Shown: one piece after another, positions 8,522 to 15,950 of the stretch | Layout: the number at the start of each line of letters is the position of its first letter | How positions within the stretch are numbered: position 1 is the first letter of the stretch | Assembly (NCBI GenBank): GCA_026707585.1 | Contig: JAPOWQ010000019.1 | Coordinates: 1 to 38,738 of the forward strand | Reading direction: 5' to 3' | DNA length: 38,738 nucleotides | From: Chloroflexota bacterium | Lineage (GTDB): Bacteria; Chloroflexota; UBA11872 | Notes under the pieces: generated by a model | Database searches by the model: none | What the model was told of the DNA's origin: nothing | What the model saw: only the letters and a program-made list of their open reading frames with translations | Position numbers and translations under genes: made by a program

Positions 8522-9148
8522 TTTCGGAGAGTGATCCGAAATGGTGGAACAATGCTTCAGCGATAAGGGTAACTGAAGCGGGAGCCTTCCGTTCGCGCCA
8601 CCATTCTCCCCTTACCACGTAACCCGCCAGGGAATCGACCGCCTCGCCCCCTCGCCCGACCCCCCAAACCGGTCATCCAGCCAGCCCCACAACCCCTTGA
8701 TCGCCTGACCGTCCGCGTCCATCGGCTCTTCCGAACCCGCCCAATCCTCCCGCGCCCCCCGCCACAGCCCCCGCCAGCACCGACACCCAACCACCAGCAA
8801 GCCACCCAACCTGAACGCCCGGTCTTAATCCCTCTCCTGGGGGAGAGGGTTGGGGTGAGGGGTCCTCCGGGCACCCAACCCCAAGCCACCTCGATTCCCG
8901 TCCCGCAACACCACCCGCTCCAGCCGCAACCCCCCGATGCGCTCACGAGCGTTACTGACCGCCTTGCCTCGAGGGCTAGACTGTGAGCGTGCGACCGACC
9001 GCCGAGCGCAGCGACCAAGCGGCGTCGGTGGATCGGGCGCTGGAGCCGAGCGTCGACCACGGGGCGGAAGGCACGGCGCACGCATCGCCTGCATCCCGGC
9101 CGGCAACGCGCTGGCCGCGGGATACAGGCTGGCCGGAAAGGACCGGGA
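8522..9148. other. Repeat-bearing gap at the right edge of the island
   Basis: Composition returns to GC-rich at about 8.6 kb. A family B repeat lies at 8823-8880. The stretch 8880-8960 resembles 10418-10500; on the minus strand both read as the end of a coding frame (IGRVRWHEVLMQDGMEVA and a stop in the second copy), suggesting duplicated gene-end debris. A minus-strand frame at 8612-8809 has mildly coding-like composition but no recognised domain. Confidence 0.45.
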
Positions 9149-9427
9149 ATGATTGTCAACGTCAAAGCCAGGTACGCCGACGGCGTGCTCACGCCCCTGG
9201 AGCCGCTCCACCTGGACGAAGGCACAGAGGTCGTAGTTTCGATTGAGGACTATCGGGGTGCGGTCAGTGACGCGCCGTCCTCAGGCAAGGGCGAGGAGTC
9301 AATCCCGCAAATGTTCGAGAGGCTCAGGGACTCTGTTCCCCCCGAAACGTGGGACGACCTCCCCACCGACTTGGCCAGGAACAAGAAGCACTACCTCTAC
9401 GGCCATCCCAGGGAAGAAGAAGAGTGA
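9149..9427 (+). CDS. AF2212-like (DUF104) antitoxin
   Basis: The 92-residue protein opens with the diagnostic pattern VKARYADGVLTPLEPLHLDE then GTEVVVSIED, matching the DUF104/AF2212-like antitoxin family. A purine-rich ribosome-binding stretch (GGAAAGGACC) precedes the ATG. The usual partner is a VapC-like PIN ribonuclease encoded immediately downstream, and a PIN gene start does overlap the stop here (GTGA at 9424-9427), but that toxin gene is broken. The antitoxin therefore looks like an orphan of a decayed toxin-antitoxin pair. Confidence 0.85.
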   Translation: MIVNVKARYADGVLTPLEPLHLDEGTEVVVSIEDYRGAVSDAPSSGKGEESIPQMFERLRDSVPPETWDDLPTDLARNKKHYLYGHPREEEE

Positions 9428-9922
9428 GCGTCGTCTTCGCCGACTCGGGCTACTGGATAGCGTTGTGGAACCTACGAGATGCACTCCACCGGCGGTCCAT
9501 GGCCGCTGCTGACGGAATCGACTGCCTCAGCTCTTGCTCCTTCTCACTTGAGGGAGAAGGTTGGGATGAGCGTGGCTGCCGCCCCTGGCACCCACGTCCA
9601 ATTAGCAGCAACCCACGACACCCTTAACGCCAGTCTTAATCCCTCTCCTGGGGGAGAGGGTTAGAGCCTGCCCCGGACTCGATCCGGGGGTGAGGGGTCT
9701 TCCGGGCAACTACCCCCGGGTTTCGCGAAATCCTCTCAGAAAGACATCCAGTTCAGGGCCGCCGTAATCCGATACGCGTCTCGCCCTGACCAGAGCTGGA
9801 GCCTCACCGACTGCGCCAGCTTTCTTGTCAGGGAAGAGCGGAACATAACCGACGCGCTGTCCTACGACCGGGACTTCGAACAGGCAGGCTTCCGAGCCCT
9901 GCTCAGAGAAAACCGGGCCTAG
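9424..9922 (+). pseudogene. VapC-like PIN toxin gene split by repeat sequence
   Basis: The first codons give SVVFADSGYWIALWNLRDAL, a standard PIN-domain N-terminus with its first catalytic Asp. At about 9510 the reading continues into hairpin-repeat sequence and stops at about 9627. PIN homology resumes at about 9728-9922 in a different frame: RPDQSWSLTDCASFLV then ITDALSYDRDFEQAGFRALL and a stop, containing the C-terminal catalytic Asp residues. About 65-70 residues of the middle are missing and replaced by roughly 235 bases of repeats. The toxin must be inactive unless another copy exists. Confidence 0.8.
9510..9735. repeat. Hairpin-repeat insertion within the PIN toxin gene
   Basis: Two family B-like copies, CTTGAGGGAGAAGG (about 9546) and CTCTCCTGGGGGAGAGGG (about 9642), with spacer and a GGGTGAGGGGTCTTCC tail near 9690. 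It replaces the middle of the toxin gene, showing that these repeats invade coding sequence and are not only intergenic. Confidence 0.7.
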
Positions 9923-9939
9923 CACCAACCCTCGCCTTA

Positions 9940-11220
9940 AGAGACCTCTGCAAAACGTTCTTTGACCTCGAAGGCATGGCGCCGGTCTTCACCCTCTCCA
10001 AGGGGAGAGGCAGACTCGGGCGTCTGCGGCCGAAATCGGTGAGGGGTCCCCTCCCCTCCAGCCGGCTCCCCTCTTCAGCCCTCTCCGTGGAGACCTCTGC
10101 AAAACCCCGCCTCGATTTCGAAATCGGGGCCGCTCTTGCTCCCTCTCCCCGTGGGAGAGGGTTGGGGTGAGGGTCTTCCGCGCACCCACCCTCGGGTTAC
10201 GCAAACGTCTCTCCTGAGGGAAAGGGTTGGGGTGAGGGGTCTTCTCCTCTCTAGCAACTCCCTCTTCACCCTCTCCGAGGGGAGAGGCAGCCTCCGGCGT
10301 AATCGCCGGAATGCGGTGAGGGGTCTTCATCTTCTCCGACTCCCCGCTTCACCCTCTCCGAGGGGAGAGGCAGATTCGGGCGTCTTCGGCCGAAATCGGT
10401 GAGGGGTCCTCCGGGCACCCAACCTCAAGCCACCTCCATCCCGTCCTGCATCAGAACCTCGTGCCACCGCACACGCCCGATGCATTGACGAGGCGTCGAT
10501 GAAACAGGCGCTCGAGGCGTACCGGCGTGCGCGCGCTAGTAAGCTCTCTATGCAGGCAGTTTGACAAGCGTGCGAGCGCAGGCAACGTGGAACTCTTTGC
10601 ATCCATATTCGCGATCACCCTGATGTCGCTCGGGCTCATCGCCTTCATCGTGGCAGTCGACGGCATGCTCGGCTTCATCCCGCCGCCGCCCCGTTGGAGC
10701 GGCCATCGACGCCGGACCGGAGACCGCGTCTAACCACGCGCCGCCTGAGTGAATCAGCAAAACGTCCCCGCTGGCTGGATCTTCCTTGCCCTGCTAGCCG
10801 CCGCTCTTCCCCCCTCTCCCCGTGGGAGAGGGTTGGGGTGAGGGTCTTCCGGGCAACCAGCCTGGGGTTACGCAAAGGTCTCTCCGAGGGGAGAGGCAGA
10901 AGCCGTCCGCGGCCTTCGGTGAGGGGTCCCCGTCCCCTCCAGCCGGCTCCCCTCTTCACCCTCTCCAAGGGGAGAGGCAGGTTCGGGCGTCCGCGGCCGA
11001 AACCGGTGAGGGGTCCCCTCCCCTCCGACTCCCCGCTTTACCCTCTCCTGGGGGAGAGGCAGAAGCCGTCCGCGGCACTCGGTGAGGGGTCTTCCGTTCC
11101 TGCCGCCACCCCGCGCACCCATGCCGAGCCAGCCGTAACTCCACCTGGCGAAGGCTGATCTTCTCCCCTCTCCCCGTGGGAGAGGGCTAGGGTGAGGGTC
11201 TTCCGCGCAACCAACCCGAA
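9940..11220. repeat. Dense array of hairpin repeats
   Basis: Family A copies lie at about 9988-10050, 10262-10330, 10348-10415, 10885-10930, 10960-11020 and 11036-11098. Family B copies (CTCCCCGTGGGAGAGGG then TGAGGGTCTTCC) lie at about 10131-10190, 10205-10245, 10802-10855 and 11160-11215. A further short motif, GAGACCTCTGCAAAAC, occurs at about 9940 and 10089. Family A's hairpin tips vary while arms keep pairing (for example CGGCC/GGCCG), so structure appears conserved. No firm gene lies in this stretch. Confidence 0.8.
10587..10733 (+). CDS. Possible 48-residue membrane peptide
   Basis: From a GTG at 10587 the frame encodes one strongly hydrophobic helix (ASIFAITLMSLGLIAFIVAV) followed by a proline-rich basic tail. 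The ribosome-binding site is weak and the ORF sits between repeats, so it may be a relic. I do not recognise it. Confidence 0.3.
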   Translation: MELFASIFAITLMSLGLIAFIVAVDGMLGFIPPPPRWSGHRRRTGDRV

Positions 11221-11271
11221 AAACACCTACGCCGCTGGCCGGTCCAATCCCTACCCAGCAACTCCCCCGAC

Positions 11272-11469
11272 CTATCCCGCCAAAAAAGCCGCCACGATGG
11301 CTCCGGCCGTACCAACCACGTTCAGCACAACGACCAGCAGCAGACCGACGATCCAGACCTTCAGGTTGGCGACGTCAGCCTTCGTGGCGTAGTGCTTCAG
11401 CGTCCGATCCAGTTCGTCCCGGAGGTCGGATCTGGTCAACGGCGGCTCTTGGACCGGTGCGGTCGTCAT
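11272..11469 (-). CDS. Small coiled-coil/membrane protein
   Basis: The 65-residue product has a short N-terminal amphipathic segment (SDLRDELDRTLKHYATKADV) and one C-terminal transmembrane helix (VWIVGLLLVVVLNVVGTAGA). This resembles the C-terminal layout of DUF1640/CCDC90-like small proteins. The ATG at 11469 is the natural start, just before MTTAPVQEP; a longer frame to 11529 is less likely. A repeat cluster lies just downstream. Function unknown. Confidence 0.55.
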   Translation of the reverse strand: MTTAPVQEPPLTRSDLRDELDRTLKHYATKADVANLKVWIVGLLLVVVLNVVGTAGAIVAAFLAG

Positions 11470-11695
11470 CCCATGTCCACTCTCACGGCGCTCCCATCGC
11501 GCCCGCTCAAGGACCCCACTGCCGCCCAAAGAATCCTGTCAACGATGGTACCCAGCCAACCCCAAACCACGGCCCCCGTCATCCCGGCGTCCGCAGCCGG
11601 GATCCCGGTCTTCCTCCACTTCCCCTCTCACCGCTCACTCCTCTCACTTCTCTCCTCGCCTCTAGAATGGTGTGAGCGATGGATAGGAGAGCTCG

Positions 11696-11806
11696 GTGGG
11701 AGGCCCGTACGTCGATGCGATCGGCGATCCGGTTGCCGTCATCGTGGTCTTGATTGCCGTGGTCATCATGGTCGCCGTTGTGGCCGCAATGTTGCGCGGA
11801 CGATAA
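11696..11806 (+). CDS. Possible 36-residue single-helix membrane peptide
   Basis: From a GTG at 11696, preceded at 6 bases by AGGAG, the frame runs to a TAA at 11804-11806. It encodes GGPYVDAIGDP then a valine/isoleucine-rich helix (VAVIVVLIAVVIMVAVVAAM) and a basic end LRGR. It is divergent from the small membrane protein at 11272-11469. The good ribosome-binding site and clean helix support it; its small size makes it uncertain. Confidence 0.4.
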   Translation: MGGPYVDAIGDPVAVIVVLIAVVIMVAVVAAMLRGR

Positions 11807-12025
11807 GCGAGAGCAGAAGCGCTCCAGCCCTGGCCCCGGACCCTTCGTCCGCATCACCAGCCCCACGTTCTCCCCCGCCCGTCCGCACCCACGCACACAG
11901 CCACCGCCAGAAAAACTCCCACTACCCACAATCCCCCCACCTCACCGCCCCTCCCCGTCCCGCCCTTCTCCCGCCCTTCTCACTCCTCTCACCTTCCTCC
12001 CCCTCTCCCCCGTCAAGACATGGGG
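11807..12025. other. Gene-free C-rich stretch
   Basis: Long open frames here are artefacts of C-rich composition (proline-rich translations). I see no conserved motif. Confidence 0.4.
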
Positions 12026-12206
12026 TGGACACATGCGCGGATCAAGTGGACACATTCGCCTGCCGAGTGGACACATTTGGGTCGAATTGGCGGAAAAAGT
12101 GGACACATTTCGCCGAAGAGTGGACACATTTGGGTCGAATTGGCGGAAAAAGTGAACACATCCGGCCGAAAACTGAACACATTGCCGAAAGCTCGCTGAA
12201 CACCTG
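12026..12206. repeat. Phased array of eight TGGACACATT-like sites
   Basis: Sites TGGACACAT or TGAACAC begin at 12026, 12047, 12068, 12100, 12121, 12153, 12174 and 12197. Spacings are 21, 21, 32, 21, 32, 21 and 23 bases, all close to whole helical turns, so all sites face one side of the helix. A 53-base unit containing TTTGGGTCGAATTGGCGG is tandemly repeated (12066-12102 and 12119-12155). The site core matches, inverted, the motif at the left end of the window. This resembles multiple transposase- or repressor-binding sites at an element end. Confidence 0.6.
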
Positions 12207-12561
12207 GCAGGGCCCAGCCACGCCCTCCAATGCAGCCCAGCCCACCCCCCAACACCATCCGGAAAACTGCCCCGCCACCCCCTACCTTGACGTCCGTAAT
12301 CACCCCGTGTACAATCCGCGGCCACACCCTTGGCCCGCTTCACGGAGTTTCTCGGTCACATGGTCCTCGCCCGCCTCGCACACCTCCTTCACTGCCTGCT
12401 GTCGCGCCTCATCCTTCCAACGGCCACACCCCCCGCCCGCGCCGGCGCTCACGGCCCCCCGCGAGCCCAGCCGTCGCCCAGCCCCGTCGCCAACCCCCCT
12501 GGCGCCCACCCACCCCGCCGCCACGCCAGCTCCCAGTCCCCCGCCTGTCGCCCCAAGAGCT

Positions 12562-12578
12562 CGCCAATTCGACCCAAA
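12562..12578. repeat. Inverted copy of the array's 17-base spacer
   Basis: CGCCAATTCGACCCAAA is the exact reverse complement of TTTGGGTCGAATTGGCG found at 12076-12092 and 12129-12145. The pair could mark the two sides of a roughly 0.5 kb non-autonomous element. The stretch between them (12207-12561) holds no supportable gene. Confidence 0.5.
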
Positions 12579-12591
12579 AAAAATCCGCCCA

Positions 12592-12646
12592 AACTGTCGC
12601 TCGGCAGCCCGACCCCCTCTGGGGGTCGGGCTGCCGAGCGACAGTT
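12592..12646 (-). terminator. Perfect 26-bp inverted repeat with 3-base loop
   Basis: Left arm 12592-12617 (starts AACTGTCGCTCGGCAGCC) pairs without mismatch with 12621-12646 across the loop TCT. On the minus strand it lies 85 bases past the stop of the glycosidase-ligase gene and is followed by TTTGGGCGGATTTTTTTT, so it can serve as an intrinsic terminator. Its length and perfection are greater than needed, and it may instead be part of a mobile element. Confidence 0.55.
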
Positions 12647-12730
12647 CCCCCCTTCACCCCCCAACCACCCCTCGCCGCGAATGCCCGCCCCGGCCTCCGG
12701 CGCCAGTCCCCGCGGCCGGCCGCAGCGCTA

Positions 12731-15700
12731 TCAGGCCGCCAAGCGTGGTTCCGGGTTTCCGGCGGCACGAGCGGCCGCGAGGCCCGGCTCGCTGGGAGCG
12801 CCGGCAGACCGGGATGGGTAGCCCTGCGGGTGGGCGAAGAGGGTGGCGGCGGCGCTGAGAATCCAGAAGTAGGCGGCCAGTTCGGGGAGGAAGTAGGCGT
12901 GGTCGACCAGTCCGTGGATCAAGGCCGCGGTCATCGCGCCGGCCAGGCCGAAGGCCAGCGGATCGGATCGGCCGTCAGCCATGCGGCGAGCACAGGCCCA
13001 GTCCCGCCAGAAGAGGACGAGAAGGCCCACGAGGGCCACCAGCCCAACCACGCCCAACGAGACCCAGGCATCCAACAACAGGTTGTGGGGGTGGGAAATG
13101 TTCGGCTCGCGCCAGGCCTCGGGCCGCATGAAAGCGCGGTAGTGCGTGAGAAAGTTGTCCGGGCCCACGCCAAACAGCCAGTTGTCGCGGCCCATCCGCC
13201 AGGCGGCGTCCCAAATCGCCAGACGTGAGACGGCCCCGCTGTCGCCGACGCGCAGCAACTGCCCGATACGCTCGGCGCCGGTAACCGGGACGACGGCGAC
13301 CAGCGCCACGAGCGGCAGGGCAACGGCGGCGACGCGCCGACCCGGGCGCGCCTGCGCCCAGAGCGGACGCGACGCGACGGCCAGTCCGAGCAGCGCCCCC
13401 AGCCATGCGCCGCGGCTCCAGGTGAGGATCAGGACGGCGCCCAGCCCCAGCAGGGCCAGCCCCCAGAGCGCACGCGCACTCGCAACCCGCCCCAGGCCCC
13501 AGCAACACCGCCCGCTGACAAATGTGCTCGCGCCCGCGGCCAGCGCCAGGCCCAGGGCCACCGGGGCGGCGCGTTCCAGTACGAGGGCCAGGTTGTTGGG
13601 CGACCCGAAGGTGCCGCGCAAACGCGGCGGAAAGACTTCCGTGACGACCGCGCCGAAGGGGATGAGGGCGAGCGCCGTGAGGGCCACCAGCACCGCGCCC
13701 ACCACGAGCGCGGCCAGCAAGCGGCGGGCGTCGCGGCGGTCACGCAGAACCGAGGCGAGCACAACGAAAAACGCGGCAGGCTCCAGGATGACGGTGCGCA
13801 GGTCGCGCAACGCGAACTTGGGAAAGTCGGCCAAGCCGGCCGCGACAATGCCCGCCGCGGCAAAAACGACGGCCGCGGCCAGCCAGCGACGGGGCGGAAG
13901 GCGGGGCGGCCCGCACCAGAAGGCGCGAGCGATCCAGGCGGCGACGACCGCCAGGATGAGGACTTCGCCCACGGGACGATCGATGAGGCCGGTGCGTCCA
14001 ATGACGCCCACGAAAGGCACGGCGGCCACGGCGACCAGAGCGGCGTAACGGAGCCGGGCCAGGGCCATCAGGCCGATGGCGAGCGCCAGCAGGATTCGAA
14101 CCAAGGTCCAGACCGAGAGCGGCCCGCCGGCGGGAAGCGCGGCGTAGAGCAGCGCGGCGAGCGCCAGGAGCAGTTCGCCGAGGCGCAGGGGGCCGACGCG
14201 GCGGTCCATCCAGCTCCAGGAAACCGACGCGAGGGCGAGCTGCGCTGGACGCCAGCCGCGGGCCGTCCCCAGTGCCAGCGCCCCGACGGCCGCCCAGACG
14301 GCGGCCAGGGCCAGCCAGGGCCAAACGGGACGGGCGTTGCCGACCAGGAAGCCGTCCACGATCACCAGGCCGCCGGTGGAGGCCGGGTTGGATTCCGCCA
14401 CGACCGTGAGTTCGAGGGTATGCAGACCGGGCGGCAGTCGGGTGGCGATGGGAATGCGCGCGAGGGGTTGGACGCTGGGGGCGTAGAGATCGAGGATCGC
14501 CTCGCCGGCGGGATTGCGGGGGAGAGCGTCGGCCAGGGCGTCCTGCCCGTCGATCCGGGCCAGCACGCGACCCATGTCCGGCCCGCGGCGGGTCAGCAGG
14601 CCCACGTCGGCGCCCTGGAAGGTGAAGGTGACGTTTGCGCCGGCCACGCCGGTCTGGCGCTGAAGGGTGAGGGAGGCCAGATCGCTCGGCACGCGCGGCC
14701 AGGGGCCCCGGTAGCTGGCCGCCAGGTGCGATTCCTGGTGCAGACCAACGCCCGCCGCCGGCGACCCGGCGAAGGCCTTTGCGACCGCCTGGAGATTGGG
14801 ACGCGGGGTAAAGTCCTTGTCCATGAGCCGGAAGTAGGGTGTGGGGTCGCGCGGACCCAGGTCCTCGGGCCAGCGGGAGGCCCAGATGACGATGGTGGGC
14901 ATCCAGGACCACTGGTCGCGGGCGCGCCGGATGCCGTCGACGGTCCAGGCGGCTTGCACGTCGATGGGGTGGTTGCCCCAGATGCCCGGGTCGCCGGCCC
15001 AGCCGGGTGGGAGCGACATCCAGCCGTACTCGGTTGCCCAGACGGGAGTTTGCGCGTCGCCGAACTCAAGCATTGCCTCGCGCCAGAGGACGGCGCGTGG
15101 GAAGTTGACGCGCTGGTCGTCGATGCGAATGTCGCGGGGACCGGTCCACAGCCCGTAGGACATGGTGGCGGCGACATCAAAGTCGCCGCGGGCGCCGAGC
15201 TGGTAGAGGTTGCGGAGGAAGAGAAGATCGCTGAGGTTTTCGGGGCCGGTCTCGATGGTGGGCGCCAGCCCGGCCAGGACGATGCGGGCGTCGGGATCGG
15301 CGGCCCGGATGGCCTGCCCGACCGTGCGCAGCATGGCCAGGTAGTCGGCGGGATCTGGCGGGCGGCCGCCCCACTCGCCGAAGAGGTTGGGTTCGTTCCA
15401 GACCTGGTAGTAGCGGACCTTGCCGCGATAGCGAGTCGCCAATTGTCGGGCAAAGCGCGCGAACTCGGCGTTGTCGGCCGGGGGCGCCTGCATCCAGGGG
15501 TTGGCGCGGGGATCGAAGCCGGGCGTGGCCCAGACCGGGGCGCGGTCGAGGCGCGCCAGGATCTGGATCCCGGCATCGCGTGCGGCGTTCACAATGTGGT
15601 CGTACTTGATCCAGGCGTCGCGGCCGAGGTCGGGGTGCTGGTCGGGGTCGAGCGGTTCGAACTCCGCCCAATTGAACTCCTGGCGGATGAGGGTGACGCC

Positions 15701-15931
15701 GGCGGCGCGCAGGACGGCCAGCTCCCGGCGGACTTTGGCCGGATCGGGTTCGCGGTGCAGAAAGGTATTGGCGCCGATGGCGGGGGAGTCCGCGTCTCGA
15801 AGTTCGCCCAGATCAGCGGTGCCGTAGGTCACGCCGCGATCCAGCAGGGACATGAGCCCCAGCGCGCCCACGGTGACGACGGCCGCCACCGCGACAGCCG
15901 CCGGCAGCAGCCAGCCGCGCCGCGGTTGCAA
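12731..15931 (-). CDS. Glycoside hydrolase (clan A-like) fused to O-antigen ligase/polymerase-like membrane domain
   Basis: From the TTG at 15931 (GAGGCG upstream) the protein has about 1066 residues. A signal anchor (10-30) is followed by a TIM-barrel glycosidase domain with acid/base Glu in YYQVWNEPN (E180) and nucleophile Glu in VWATEYGW (E301). A beta-rich linker domain (about 430-590) precedes about 12 membrane helices containing the Wzy/ligase region: RLAIWDAAWRMGRDNWLFGV then SHPHNLLLDAW near the C-terminus. The start is uncertain, since the frame stays open into the preceding gene. The upstream gene is a stand-alone paralogue of the glycosidase domain. A role in exopolysaccharide processing coupled to transfer or polymerisation is inferred. 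Confidence 0.8.
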   Translation of the reverse strand: MQPRRGWLLPAAVAVAAVVTVGALGLMSLLDRGVTYGTADLGELRDADSPAIGANTFLHREPDPAKVRRELAVLRAAGVTLIRQEFNWAEFEPLDPDQHPDLGRDAWIKYDHIVNAARDAGIQILARLDRAPVWATPGFDPRANPWMQAPPADNAEFARFARQLATRYRGKVRYYQVWNEPNLFGEWGGRPPDPADYLAMLRTVGQAIRAADPDARIVLAGLAPTIETGPENLSDLLFLRNLYQLGARGDFDVAATMSYGLWTGPRDIRIDDQRVNFPRAVLWREAMLEFGDAQTPVWATEYGWMSLPPGWAGDPGIWGNHPIDVQAAWTVDGIRRARDQWSWMPTIVIWASRWPEDLGPRDPTPYFRLMDKDFTPRPNLQAVAKAFAGSPAAGVGLHQESHLAASYRGPWPRVPSDLASLTLQRQTGVAGANVTFTFQGADVGLLTRRGPDMGRVLARIDGQDALADALPRNPAGEAILDLYAPSVQPLARIPIATRLPPGLHTLELTVVAESNPASTGGLVIVDGFLVGNARPVWPWLALAAVWAAVGALALGTARGWRPAQLALASVSWSWMDRRVGPLRLGELLLALAALLYAALPAGGPLSVWTLVRILLALAIGLMALARLRYAALVAVAAVPFVGVIGRTGLIDRPVGEVLILAVVAAWIARAFWCGPPRLPPRRWLAAAVVFAAAGIVAAGLADFPKFALRDLRTVILEPAAFFVVLASVLRDRRDARRLLAALVVGAVLVALTALALIPFGAVVTEVFPPRLRGTFGSPNNLALVLERAAPVALGLALAAGASTFVSGRCCWGLGRVASARALWGLALLGLGAVLILTWSRGAWLGALLGLAVASRPLWAQARPGRRVAAVALPLVALVAVVPVTGAERIGQLLRVGDSGAVSRLAIWDAAWRMGRDNWLFGVGPDNFLTHYRAFMRPEAWREPNISHPHNLLLDAWVSLGVVGLVALVGLLVLFWRDWACARRMADGRSDPLAFGLAGAMTAALIHGLVDHAYFLPELAAYFWILSAAATLFAHPQGYPSRSAGAPSEPGLAAARAAGNPEPRLAA

Positions 15932-15950
15932 CAGGCGCCTCAGATTCGGC

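Noticed and set aside
8557-9225. 222-codon minus-strand frame before the antitoxin
   Set aside because: Runs through repeat sequence and overlaps the well-supported antitoxin start; no motif.
9424-11220. CRISPR-like array
   Set aside because: Repeats vary in length and spacing, are hairpin families in mixed order, and no cas gene is present.
11392-12858. Long plus-strand open frame (488 codons) through C-rich DNA
   Set aside because: Translation is proline/serine/arginine-rich with no domain and crosses the phased repeat array and the 26-bp palindrome; a compositional artefact.
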